A stretch of 64,000 nucleotides of DNA. Source: Arion vulgaris. Taxonomy: Eukaryota > Mollusca > Gastropoda > Stylommatophora > Arionidae. The stretch lies in assembly GCA_020796225.1 (NCBI GenBank), contig CM036759.1, positions 65,676,590-65,740,589 of the forward strand, read 5' to 3'. Position numbers and translations under genes: made by a program. The notes under the pieces are model-generated. The model saw nothing but the letters and a program-made list of their open reading frames with translations. It did no database searches and had not been told where the DNA came from. Positions 53,946-63,524 of the stretch are shown one piece after another (the stretch's first letter is position 1; each line of letters begins with the position of its first letter).

Positions 53946-54780
53946 ACATAACCTCTACCACACAGAGACCCTGTGTTGTCCATGTGCAAACCTCTACCAC
54001 ACAGAGACCATGTGTTGTTCATGTGCAAACCTCTACCACACAGAGACCCCGTGTTGTCCATGTGTAAACCTCTACCACACAGAGACCCTGTGTTGTCCAT
54101 GTGCAAACCTCTACCACACAGAGACCCCTGTGTTGTCCATGTGCAAACCTCTACCACACAGAGACCCTGTGTTGTCCATGTGCAAACCTCTACCACACAG
54201 AGACCCTGTGTTGTCCATGTGCAAACCTCTACCACACAGAGACCCCTGTGTTGTCCATGTGCAAACCTCTACCACACAGAGACCCTGTGTTGTCCATGTG
54301 CAAACCTCTACCACACAGAGACCCTGTGTTGTCCATGTGCAAACCTCTACCACACAGAGACCCTGTGTTGTCCATGTGTAAACCTCTACCACACAGATAT
54401 CCCGTGTTGTCCATGTGCAAACCTCTACCACACAGAGACCCCTGTGTTGTCCATGTGCAAACCTCTACCACACAGAGACCCCTGTGTTGTCCATGTGTAA
54501 ACCTCTACCACACAGATATCCCGTGTTGTCCATGTGCAAACCTCTACCACACAGAGACCCTGTGTTGTCCATGTGTAAACCTCTACCACACAGATATCCC
54601 GTGTTGTCCATGTGCAAACCTCTACCACACAGAGACCCTGTGTTGTCCATGTGTAAACCTCTACCACACAGATATCCTGTGTTGTCCATGTGCAAACCTC
54701 TACCACACAGATATCCTGTGTTGTCCATGTGTAAACCTCTACCACACAGAGACCCTGTGTTGTCCATGTGTAAAAGTATG
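53946..54780. repeat. 39-40 bp minisatellite, about 21 copies
   Basis: Unit AACCTCTACCACACAGAGAC plus CCTGTGTTGTCCATGTGCA. It starts at the ACCTCTACCACAC that ends the tRNA-like piece of the family F copy. GAGACC and GATATC variants alternate in the right half. Open frames on both strands (up to 226 codons) mirror the repeat. Confidence 0.95.
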
Positions 54781-54889
54781 ACAGGTTAAATTTTAATTAT
54801 TTGGTTTGGTGCGTGGGTGGGGGAGAGGAGGTGGGAGATGTAGAGAAAAACTATGCATCTTTAATTAAGTTTTTCGCTTTTTTAATCAC

Positions 54890-55135
54890 TGAGATGCCTC
54901 ATAGTCTATCAAGCAGACACATAGATGCTCAGTCTCCCACAGCAGACCTTCTTCAGCGATCTGTGGTAATGCGCTTAATTTACTGTGGACTACAAACTGG
55001 GCAGTCAGGTTCAGGTCGTTCAGGTTTCCCCAAAACTTAGTTTTCAGGTCGACTGGGGGTGGCCAAATGTTGTTTCTCAGCTCACACATGAGAGGACAGT
55101 TTTTCAGGACATGCTTTGGTGTCTGTACCACAGTA
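54890..55135 (-). pseudogene. RT element C-terminal tail
   Basis: MVQTPKHVLKNCPLMCELRN then NIWPPPVDLKTKFWGNLNDL on the minus strand, paralogous to 28110-28290 (PEHILQDCPLL). Confidence 0.8.
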
Positions 55136-55136
55136 G

Positions 55137-55610
55137 ACCTAAAAGACGATTGCTTGGCTTGAGCATGATTCGTAAAGTCGAATCAGGAATAGTGAGACGT
55201 AACTTGGTGGAGGTACTGGTACAGAAAATGATCAGAGAAATCACCTTCATTTTGTCCCTGGGCACGCAGGAGTTAGGGGTAATGAACGAGCTGATAGATT
55301 GGCTGGCTTGGCTACAATATCAGAGGAAGCTGCCATGGATCGAAATGACATTCTTCACGAATTGCGAGAGTCTTTCCGAACAGAGGAGTTTCAGGACTGT
55401 GAATCCCACTCGCTGACCAGATTGAAAGAGATGGGTGTCAATATTGGTGCAGCCCGAAAAGAGCGACATACAATTGATTAATCAACATCGAACAGGCGCG
55501 TTGGGCCGCTGGACGCTGCTGGATTTATTGAGGCGGAGATCGGAATACCTATGGACATGTCCGGAGAGCTATGATGATAGTCCTCATATAACTGATAACT
55601 GAGACCTAAA
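55137..55610 (+). pseudogene. RNase H and 3' end of non-LTR element
   Basis: Frames give LGLSMIRKVESGIVRRNLVE, then after a shift near 55255 GHAGVRGNERADRLAGLATI, DILHELRESFRTEEFQD, IGAARKERHTID, and RWTLLDLLRRRSEYLWTC to the terminal CATATAACTGATAACTGA. It is the fullest copy of this 3' end. Confidence 0.85.
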
Positions 55611-55800
55611 AGAAAAGTGGGTTAAAGAACACACCAAACACAACAAGAATGATGTATATTACCAACTGTCCAGAAGGAACCAGACAGTCATACTTCGCCT
55701 CCAGAAGGGTCACAACAGAATAAGACACCACATGTACACTAAATTCAAGATAGGCACCAACGACCTGTGCCCCTGTGGCTTAGCGAGTATGACAACAGAG
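55611..55800 (+). pseudogene. RT element C-terminal tail
   Basis: KEHTKHNKNDVYYQLSRRNQ, TVILRLQKGHNRIRHHMYTK and CPCGLASMTTE; cut at 55800 by a family A element. Confidence 0.82.
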
Positions 55801-56070
55801 ATATGCGCCTACAAGTAGGCCAGCATATCCGATTTCTGCGACGCGTTTTTATTTATTAGGGTAGCTTCCCTAGGTCCCTACCTCAGTCGACTCTTACGAC
55901 ATGCCTTGTAGTACACAGTGTTACAATTCTTTGCTCTCCTTGGGAGCCCAGAAACACACGGGCACACAACGTACAATCGCTCTTAGGCTCGGATCACATA
56001 TACATTGCAAAGAGTGGTTGAACAAGTGGTCGATATGGAGCGTGCGAAGAAGAAAAAGAAGGAGAATTGT
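55800..56070. mobile_element. SINE-like family A with internal inversion
   Basis: 55803-55966 is family A body in reverse (TGCGCCTACAAGTAGGCCAG to AACACACGGGC) without its tail. 55967-56065 is the tail in forward orientation (CAACGTACAATCGCTCTTAG, AAGTGGTCGATATGGAGCGT, GAAGAAG). Confidence 0.85.
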
Positions 56071-56384
56071 TAGAAGATAATTGGGAACAAAGGGGCACAG
56101 ATTAAATCGCTTAATCACTGAACAGCTGTAATGAAAGGGTTGCGAAGGGAGTTATCATTGTATTTTTACAGTTTGGACGGGGGCGCTATTAGTGCCGACA
56201 GATCCTGGGAAACCTCAGTCGGAACTGGGCGTGACTCACGGTCCATGAATGATTTATGGAGCTATTTTCTAATTTCTAATTAATTGAGAAGGAAGATGTC
56301 TTGTTAATTACACGATTGACTTGAGGGCTGTTCACTTTTATTCTTCTTCTTATTTCCGAGCCATATTCCCGTGTCTTGCTTGGA
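56071..56384. other. Intronic stretch, no assignable feature
   Basis: No element or array was recognised. Confidence 0.4.
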
Positions 56385-57442
56385 TTTCATTGTCTCTTTT
56401 ATTCTGTACATTATGGAGTGAATGGCTTTGTTAGTGCAGATATTTGGTCTGTAACTTGTCTCTTTTATTCTGTACATTATGGAGTGAATGGCTTTGTTAG
56501 TGCAGATATTTGGTCTGTAACTTGTCTCTTTTATTCTGTACATTATGGAGTGAATGGCTTTGTTAGTGCAGATATTTGGTCTGTAACTTGTCTCTTTTAT
56601 TCTGTACATTATAGAGTGAATGGCTTTGTTAGTGCAGATATTTGGTCTGTAACTTGTCTCTTTTATTCTGTACATTATAGAGTGAATGGCTTTGTTAGTG
56701 CAGATATTTGGTCTGCAACTTGTCTCTTTTATTCTGTACATTATGGAGTGAATGGCTTTGTTAGTGCAGATATTTGGTCTGTAACTTGTCTCTTTTATTC
56801 TGTACATTATGGAGTGAATGGCTTTGTTAGTGCAGATATTTGGTCTGCAACTTGTCTCTTTTATTCTGTACATTATGGAGTGAATGGCTTTGTTAGTGCA
56901 GATATTTGGTCTGCAACTTGTCTCTTTTATTCTGTACATTATGGAGTGAATGGCTTTGTTAGTGCAGATATTTGGTCTGTAACTTGTCTCTTTTATTCTG
57001 TACATTATGGAGTGAATGGCTTTGTTAGTGCAGATATTTGGTCTGTAACTTGTCTCTTTTATTCTGTACATTATGGAGTGAATGGCTTTGTTAGTGCAGA
57101 TATTTGGTCTGTAACTTGTCTCTTTTATTCTGTACATTATGGAGTGAATGGCTTTGTTAGTGCAGATATTTGGTCTGTAACTTGTCTCTTTTATTCTGTA
57201 CATTATGGAGTGAATGGCTTTGTTAGTGCAGATATTTGGTCTGTAACTTGTCTCTTTTATTCTGTACATTATGGAGTGAATGGCTTTGTTAGTGCAGATA
57301 TTTGGTCTGTAACTTGTCTCTTTTATTCTGTACATTATGGAGTGAATGGCTTTGTTAGTGCAGATATTTGGTCTGTAACTTGTCTCTTTTATTCTGTACA
57401 TTATGGAGTGAATGGCTTTGTTAGTGCAGATATTTGGAGCAC
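56385..57442. repeat. 66-bp minisatellite, 16 copies
   Basis: Unit CTTGTCTCTTTTATTCTGTA plus CATTATGGAGTGAATGGCTT plus TGTTAGTGCAGATATTTGGT plus CTGTAA. As 66 is a multiple of three, each strand has one 22-codon repeating frame of about 360 codons. The few variable sites (GTAAC/GCAAC, TATGG/TATAG) give amino-acid changes as readily as silent ones, so nothing points to selection on a protein. Confidence 0.96.
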
Positions 57443-57639
57443 TACTCGACTTCTCTAAACTATCAACGTTTTGGTTCTCATCCTCGATGATGTGACAATG
57501 AACACGTGGAAAGAACAGAGGAGGAAAGGAGGGAAGATGTGAATTGATGGTTGTCAGGAAAGAGACAAGTTGCAGATGAGGAGGTATAGACTAGTGACAA
57601 GGGTGGTACTGATTTCAGGTATTGTAAAAAAAATTATTA

Positions 57640-58190
57640 GGAAACATATTCACAGAAGATGAAAGACTAGAGAGGGAGTACAAAAAGCAAATGATGTAAC
57701 CTATCAGATAGCCCCATTGTTAAGGCACGCAAACATCTCACTGACATCTAAGCAACAGATGATCAATAGGATTGTCATGTCTACTTTGTGTTACCAGAGT
57801 CAAACATGGACAATGAGCAAAGCACAGTCGCAAAAAGTAATTACATGTGAGAAGCGATGCTTACGAAACGTTAACAACAACACTAGACACTAGAAAAGAC
57901 AGAGTCACCAACATTAGCATAAGAAAGAAAGTTGGCACAGAACCTTCCTTGAATTGCATTGAGAAACAAAGAATGAAGTGGTTAGGTCACTTAATAAGAA
58001 TACAACTAAGCTCCACAGTATACATAGTCTTCTACAACAGAACATCAGGAAAGTAGGTGAGAGGAAAACCAAGAAAAGATGGCATAGCAGAATCCTGTCA
58101 AAAGCAAAAATAACAATCACCCAAGCCACTAGAACAGCACAAGACAAAACAGAAAAACCATGGCACTGGGCAATAACCGGGTAACAGTGT
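57640..58190 (+). pseudogene. LINE C-terminal relic
   Basis: Frames: FTEDERLERE, QTWTMSKAQSQK, CEKRCLRNVNNN, SIRKKVGTEPSLNCIEKQRM, KWLGHLIRIQ, KPRKRWHSRILSKAKITITQ and ATRTAQDKTEK. Runs into the array at 58185. Confidence 0.82.
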
Positions 58191-58325
58191 GACGACACTA
58201 GGCAACAACCCGGTAACAGTGTGACGACACTGGGCAACAACCCGGTAACAAAGTGACGACACTGGGCAACAACCCGGTAACAGTGTGACGACACTGGGCA
58301 ACAACTGGGTAACAGTGTGACGACA
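58185..58325. repeat. 32-bp array of LINE 3' end, 4-5 copies
   Basis: Unit GGTAACAGTGTGACGACACT plus GGGCAACAACCC. In the unexpanded relative at 1815-1850 the word occurs once (CCGGTAACAGTGTGACGACA). Confidence 0.94.
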
Positions 58326-58424
58326 AAATAAAATAAAATGTCATATTTGTTTTTTTTAAAGAGAATTAATCTAACTTGTAAACAAAATTACAGTTGAAAA
58401 AAAATAATTATAGACATCATCATC

Positions 58425-58640
58425 ATCAAGTAGCTTGTCCTGAGCAGAACTTTGCTACCCAAGTCCTTCGAATTTCTCTCTCGTAAGCCCAATGGTCCGT
58501 CTTTGCAGCCAGTATGCCCCAAATCGTCAGTTACATCATGAATCCATCTTCTCCGTGGTCTTCCTCTTCTCCTCTTTGTCGGATGACTCCTCCATAATGG
58601 TCTTAACTAACTCTTCGTGTCTCTTTAGATGTACAAAATA
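58425..58640 (-). pseudogene. LINE C-terminal relic
   Basis: Minus-strand pieces GRPRRRWIHDVTDDLG, GLREREIRRTW and AKFCSGQAT; counterpart of 7258-7440 in opposite orientation. Confidence 0.68.
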
Positions 58641-58699
58641 CTTTGAGAGGAATATATATATATATATATTTTTCTTTAGCATTTATTTTGAATAGTGTG

Positions 58700-59110
58700 T
58701 CGCTAGCTAAATAAAATGCGTGCCTAACACATCATTCCTTACTATGCCATATGGCATGAAAAAAGGTTCTTTACTTCTATTCACCTCATACTTCGAATAA
58801 CCCTAGTCATGACAGAGATGAAGTGTCTACACCGAATAGTGGAAGTAACAAGAAGACACCAGTTGAGAAATGAAGACATCAGGAAAAAAGTGGGTACAAC
58901 ATCAGTACTGAACTTCATAAAAAAACAACAACTTAAATGGTTTGGCCACATAAGCAGATTATCAACAGACAATGCGCCTCAAAGAGCTATGTTGCTCCAA
59001 TACAATAGATGCAAAACAAAAGACCGGCCACCCAGAAGGTGGACATCAGAGGCGACAAAAGACACTATTTATGCCACAAGGGCTCGTTCTAGAAATCTCG
59101 TCTTATTCTG
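58700..59110 (+). pseudogene. LINE C-terminal relic
   Basis: MTEMKCLHRIVEVTRRHQLR, NEDIRKKVGTTSVLNFIKKQ, QLKWFGHISRL, RPPRRWTSEATKDTIYATRA in one frame over 100 codons. The remainder of its tail is the array unit that follows. Confidence 0.85.
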
Positions 59111-60415
59111 ACGTTGTGAGACAAAACAAGATTGGAGAAAAGACAGAAAGACTTCGAAGAGCATTGGAACCGCAGTGAGACAAAACAAGATTGGAGAAAT
59201 GACAGAAAGACTTTGAAGAGCATTGGAACTGCAGTGAGACAAAACAAGATTGGAGAAATGACAGAAAGACTTCGAAGAGCATTGGAACCGCAGTGAGACA
59301 AAACAAGATTGGAGAAATGACAGAAAGACTTTGAAGAGCATTGGAACTGCAGTGAGACAAAACAAGATTGGAGAAATGACAGAAAGACTTTGAAGAGCAT
59401 TGGAACTGCAGTGAGACAAAACAAGATTGGAGAAATGACAGAAAGACTTCGAAGAGCATTGGAACCGCAGTGAGACAAAACAAGATTGGAGAAATGACAG
59501 AAAGACTTTGAAGAGCATTGGAACTGCAGTGAGACAAAACAAGATTGGAGAAATGACAGAAAGACTTTGAAGAGCATTGGAACCGCAGTGAGACAAAACA
59601 AGATTGGAGAAAAGACAGAAAGACTTTGAAGAGCATTGGAACCGCAGTGAGACAAAACAAGATTGGAGAAATGACAGAAAGACTTTGAAGAGCATTGGAA
59701 CTGCAGTGAGACAAAACAAGATTGGAGAAAAGACAGAAAGACTTCGAAGAGCATTGGAACCGCAGTGAGACAAAACAAGATTGGAGAAATGACAGAAAGA
59801 CTTTGAAGAGCATTGGAACTGCAGTGAGACAAAACAAGATTGGAGAAATGACAGAAAGACTTTGAAGAGCATTGGAACCGCAGTGAGACAAAACAAGATT
59901 GGAGAAATGACAGAAAGACTTTGAAGAGCATTGGAACCGCAGTGAGACAAAACAAGATTGGAGAAATGACAGAAAAACTTTGAAGAGCATTGGAACTGCA
60001 GTGAGACAAAACAAGATTGGAGAAATGACAGAAAGACTTTGAAGAGCATTGGAACTGCAGTGAGACAAAACAAGATTGGAGAAAAGACAGAAAGACTTTG
60101 AAGAACATTGGAACTGCAGTGAGACAAAACAAGATTGGAGAAATGACAGAAAGACTTTGAAGAGCATTGGAACTGCAGTGAGACAAAACAAGATTGAAGA
60201 AATGACAGAAAGACTTTGAAGAGCATTGGAACTGCAGTGAGACAAAACAAGATTGGAGAAAAGACAGAAAGACTTTGAAGAGCATTGGAACCGCAGTGAG
60301 ACAAAACAAGATTGGAGAAATGACAGAAAGACTTTGAAGAGCATTGGAACTGCAGTGAGACAAAACAAGATTGGAGAAATGACAGAAAGACTTTGAAGAG
60401 CATTGGAACTGCAGT
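59110..60415. repeat. 59-bp array of LINE tail, about 22 copies
   Basis: Unit CAGTGAGACAAAACAAGATT plus GGAGAAATGACAGAAAGACT plus TTGAAGAGCATTGGAACTG. Read in the LINE frame it starts CETKQDWR. After the array the single-copy end (GGAACTGCAGTTACAGAAGA, 60405-60450) resumes. Three minus-strand frames of over 400 codons are by-products of a stop-free 59-bp unit. Confidence 0.96.
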
Positions 60416-60587
60416 TACAGAAGATAAGGGTTCACGGTGTTAAATAAATAAATGAGGTCTCAGGGATTTCGGTGGTCGGAAGAATTACATTTTAGGAAAT
60501 AAAAAGGAAGAGACGACCAGGAAATTATGCATTTTTATGCATGTGAGTTCCAAAGAGGGTGGGTGTATGGTAGGGAATACCCTAGAT

Positions 60588-61335
60588 CAGCGGTTCCCAA
60601 ACCTAGCATTACCCGACCCAACCTCCCCTTTTAAATACATTTTGATGCCGTGGAGACCCCAAAAGTTTCTATATATAAAAATGGACAGGAATGAATTATT
60701 TGTGTTACAATAGTAAACAATTTCTGCAATTTAATAAACAGGAAGAGGTTTCCTTTTGCCTTGAACAAGACGCACAATCATTAGCATTATCAATACATTT
60801 GCGTTTCAATTTCAGCCAGCAATCCATCCTGAAGCTCAATCAAAATGTATTGTAGTAAAATTCAATGCACGCAAACGTTATTTATCCTATCTTTCCCAAG
60901 ATCGTTTCTGCCAATTACTTACTTAAATTTCATTCTTCTAGCGATGGAGTTATTATTACACCACACCAACAGTCAAGCTGGCTACAATTTCTCAGACTAT
61001 GGGAAACTTCAAATGATCTTTCATTTTGTCCTGTCATACATTTATATTGCGGATTAGTCCGGGTCCTTTGACTTCCCAGCGGAACTAGTGTATCACTGTT
61101 TTTATACATGTTTTTAAAATGTATTTTTCTGTTGGAAATGTCAAAGATTATAATATTTCTTCTTGAGGACCCATTTTGAGTACCCTTGTGAGTGCCATTG
61201 TGAGTGCCCTTGTGAGTACCCTTGTGAGTGCCATTGTGAGTGCCCTTGTGAGTACCCTTGTGAGTGCCCTTGTGAGTACCCTTGTGAGTACCCTTGTGGA
61301 CCGGGAGTCTGTGGGCCCCAGTTTGGGAAACGCTG
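60588..61335. mobile_element. hAT-like non-autonomous element, 748 bp
   Basis: Terminal repeats CAGCGGTTCCCAAAC (60588-60602) and CAGCGTTTCCCAAAC (reverse of 61321-61335) differ at one base. Flanks CCCTAGAT (60580-60587) and CCCTAGAA (61336-61343) form an 8-bp duplication with one mismatch. No transposase. A 12-bp array lies near its right end. Confidence 0.88.
61172..61300. repeat. 12-bp tandem repeat, about 10 copies
   Basis: GTGAGTACCCTT, GTGAGTGCCATT and GTGAGTGCCCTT alternate. It lies inside the hAT-like element. Confidence 0.94.
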
Positions 61336-61343
61336 CCCTAGAA

Positions 61344-61685
61344 GATTTAATGCAATTTGTTGTGGGATCCAGTGAGACGGACTCTTGGGCTGTGGAGATT
61401 ACCCCCTCTCTGTTTGTCTCTCGATGTGTGTGTGTTGGTGGCAGCCATATGGACCGATTCGATTGAACAAATGGATACGGCAGAGTGAGAACACTCAGGA
61501 ATCGTAGCAAGGGAAAATTATGAGCGAGTTTGTTCTCTGCTAACAAGCTTCCTTCTCCGGGATTTCCGTGAAGAGAGCAGGTCTATTGAAGGACTTCACG
61601 TCCTGTCAACTACTGCAGAATGGGCCTCTAATATGGAGGATCACAGTGACGATTTAGACACAAACATAAAAATGGAATAAATCTC
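61344..61685. other. Intronic stretch, no assignable feature
   Basis: No element or array was recognised. Confidence 0.4.
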
Positions 61686-61696
61686 AAAATGTTCAA

Positions 61697-61772
61697 GCCT
61701 TGTTGTATTGTGTGTGTCGTGAGTTGTGTGCGTGTGTCGCGTGTTGTGTGTGTCTTGTGTTGTGTATGGGTC
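61697..61772. repeat. GT-rich simple repeat
   Basis: TTGTGTGTGTCGTGAGTTGT and TGTGTCTTGTGTTGTGTATG; alternating purine-pyrimidine with interruptions. Confidence 0.75.
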
Positions 61773-61939
61773 TTGAGCGTTGTATTCCAGAGCGACATTA
61801 TGTATACGTCTCATTCAAAATAAAAATAAAAATAAAAAAAGAAATAAGTCGGATAGACAGGGGGCCAAAAAAACAGTATTTAATGAGGCCAGGATGTGTC
61901 ATCCTTAGATGTTTGTCACAGGTTGTATAAATAAGTATA

Positions 61940-62133
61940 GGAATGTCATCATCGTCGACGTTGTCGTCATAGTCGTCATAATCATCAATATCATCATTAT
62001 CCCTCATCATCATCTTCATCATTACCATCCATCATGATCATTATCATCATCACCACCTACGTCATCATCATCATCATCCATTCTTCTCATCTGTCATTCA
62101 TTATAATCATTAATAATCATAATCAATCCGGCG

Positions 62134-62176
<43 letters not shown>

Positions 62177-62190
62177 ATTATCACCACCAT
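61940..62190. repeat. ATC trinucleotide microsatellite
   Basis: CATCATCATCATC is perfect at about 62133-62175 and interrupted at 61940-62120 (GTCGTC, ATCATT). Confidence 0.93.
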
Positions 62191-62204
62191 TATCGTAATC
62201 ACCA

Positions 62205-62385
62205 CTACATGGTTAAGAATTTGTATTGCTTTCTGTTCACACGTGCATTTTTTTCTCTCGAAGATTCCTTAGGGTTATTGCCGGAGCTACGGACTTCGTG
62301 CTTTGTGTATGGCTCTCGGCAAGTGGCGTATCATTTTTGAGCAGAGGGATCAAGCCTTAAGGGAAGACCCACGGCGAGTACCTAA
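62205..62385 (+). mobile_element. SINE family B, lacking the head
   Basis: TTCACACGTGCATTTTTTTC, TTATTGCCGGAGCTACGGAC, GGCTCTCGGCAAGTGGCGTA; the tRNA-like boxes are missing. Confidence 0.78.
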
Positions 62386-62499
62386 CATCTAGGTCACAGA
62401 GACATACTAATTTAACTGTAACATTGAAATAAAAACGTAATTTTTGCAGTTGTATCCCTTGACTAACAGAACTAACTAACCAATGGTAGGTAACTGACA

Positions 62500-62945
62500 T
62501 AAGAACACAAATCAGGTGTTTTAGAGCCTTTGTTTTTCCTTTGGCAACATATGGTTGTGAGACATGGAGCACTGACAAAGCGGCGGAGAAGATCATTAAT
62601 GCCTTTGAATGCAAATCCTACAGAAGAGTACTTAGAATATCATGGACAGAGCAAAGAACAATTGCTTCTGTTCTGCAACAGCTTGATATTAAAGATAGTT
62701 GGCTATTAAAGAGCATAACATCAAACAAAATTAAATATTTCGGACACATCAAACGGTATGAGTGCCTAGCGATGATAATTTTGGAGAGAATGGTGCCTGG
62801 AAGAAGAATGAGAGGAAGACCTAGAAAACGATGGGTGCAAGATGTTATTGCCGATCTGAGAATAACTTCTGACGACGCCGGTCAACTTGCACAGAACAGA
62901 GAGTTTTTCAGGACTGCTGTCATGGGATCCAGGTTCTGAAAGGGA
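62500..62945 (+). pseudogene. LINE C-terminal fragment, best-preserved copy
   Basis: One frame of 132 codons reads MATYGCETWSTDKAAEKI, AFECKSYRRVLRISWTEQRT, IKDSWLLKSITSNKIKYFGH, MVPGRRMRGRPRKRWVQDVI and AQNREFFRTAVMG to a stop. This is the thumb and C-terminal tail of a LINE polyprotein. The reverse transcriptase core is missing upstream. It starts abruptly at about 62500, consistent with 5' truncation, and is likely the youngest LINE copy here. Confidence 0.87.
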
Positions 62946-63108
62946 CAAGCAACTTGATGATGAATATGATCCCTTGACACGTGAGGCATGCCTTCTCCGA
63001 CTTCAGAGGTACAGTGGTTCTATTCTTTACTCCTCTAATTTGGGCCCCGATAACCACTCGGGGAACACATAAATTCAAAAGCACATATATATTTTCATGT
63101 CTACCTAC

Positions 63109-63306
63109 CCTGGGCTATATCTGAGAGAAGATCACACAAATTCTCTTCCTTGCCAGTAACTTGAACTGCTGACACCCTAACAGAGAATCTGGCTCCAGTC
63201 TTGTCCTTCTGTTCATTGATCAGCTTAAACAGCCATGCTATGGCGCAGGGCATCACACCTAAAGTACCGGGTGATTGGTCACTTCCAATCATCGTGTATG
63301 TCTTGC
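63109..63306 (-). CDS. KIF26: KIF26-like kinesin motor domain, exon A (P-loop end)
   Basis: A 198-bp exon between TTTCTTCCATCCAG and GTAGGT, phase 1 at both ends. Its 65 whole codons start [20 protein letters not shown], then [40 protein letters not shown] and SDIAQ. KTYTM is the end of the kinesin P-loop; its glycine codon is split with the preceding exon, which is outside the window. [14 protein letters not shown] and [12 protein letters not shown] with GKEENL are hallmarks of KIF26 proteins, which take part in cell adhesion and migration or signalling rather than fast transport. Function in this species is inferred from the family. Confidence 0.95.
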
Positions 63307-63317
63307 CTGGATGGAAG

Positions 63318-63460
63318 AAAGTACTAATAGTTTAGAACATTATTAGAACATTATTAGAACATTGCTAGAACATTGGTAGATTGGATACAACATCAATACT
63401 GAACTTCATCAAGAAACAACAAACGATAGAAGAAAACTAGTCACGATAGAGATGAAATTA
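63318..63460 (+). pseudogene. Short LINE fragment with 14-bp repeats
   Basis: GAACATTATTAGAACATTAT-type repeats (63330-63378) precede ACAACATCAATACTGAACTT and TCAAGAAACAACAAACGATA, which match the TSVLNFIKKQQ part of the LINE at 58895-58935. Confidence 0.6.
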
Positions 63461-63524
63461 TCAGTAGATCAGAGTCTGCTATAGCAAATCAGTGTTTCAT
63501 GTACAATAAGCTTAACTTGAAAGG

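Noticed and set aside
53879..54789. Cys-rich repeat proteins on both strands
   Set aside because: Products of the 39-bp minisatellite that begins in a tRNA-like repeat.
56304..57458. Repeat proteins of 365 and 360 codons on opposite strands
   Set aside because: Explained by a 66-bp array; no signal peptide, splice context or silent-site bias supports either.
59069..60403. Three overlapping minus-strand frames of 421-444 codons
   Set aside because: A 59-bp stop-free unit gives open frames in every register; the sense strand is a LINE tail.
61798..62028. Asp-rich acidic protein on the minus strand
   Set aside because: Translation of the ATC trinucleotide repeat.
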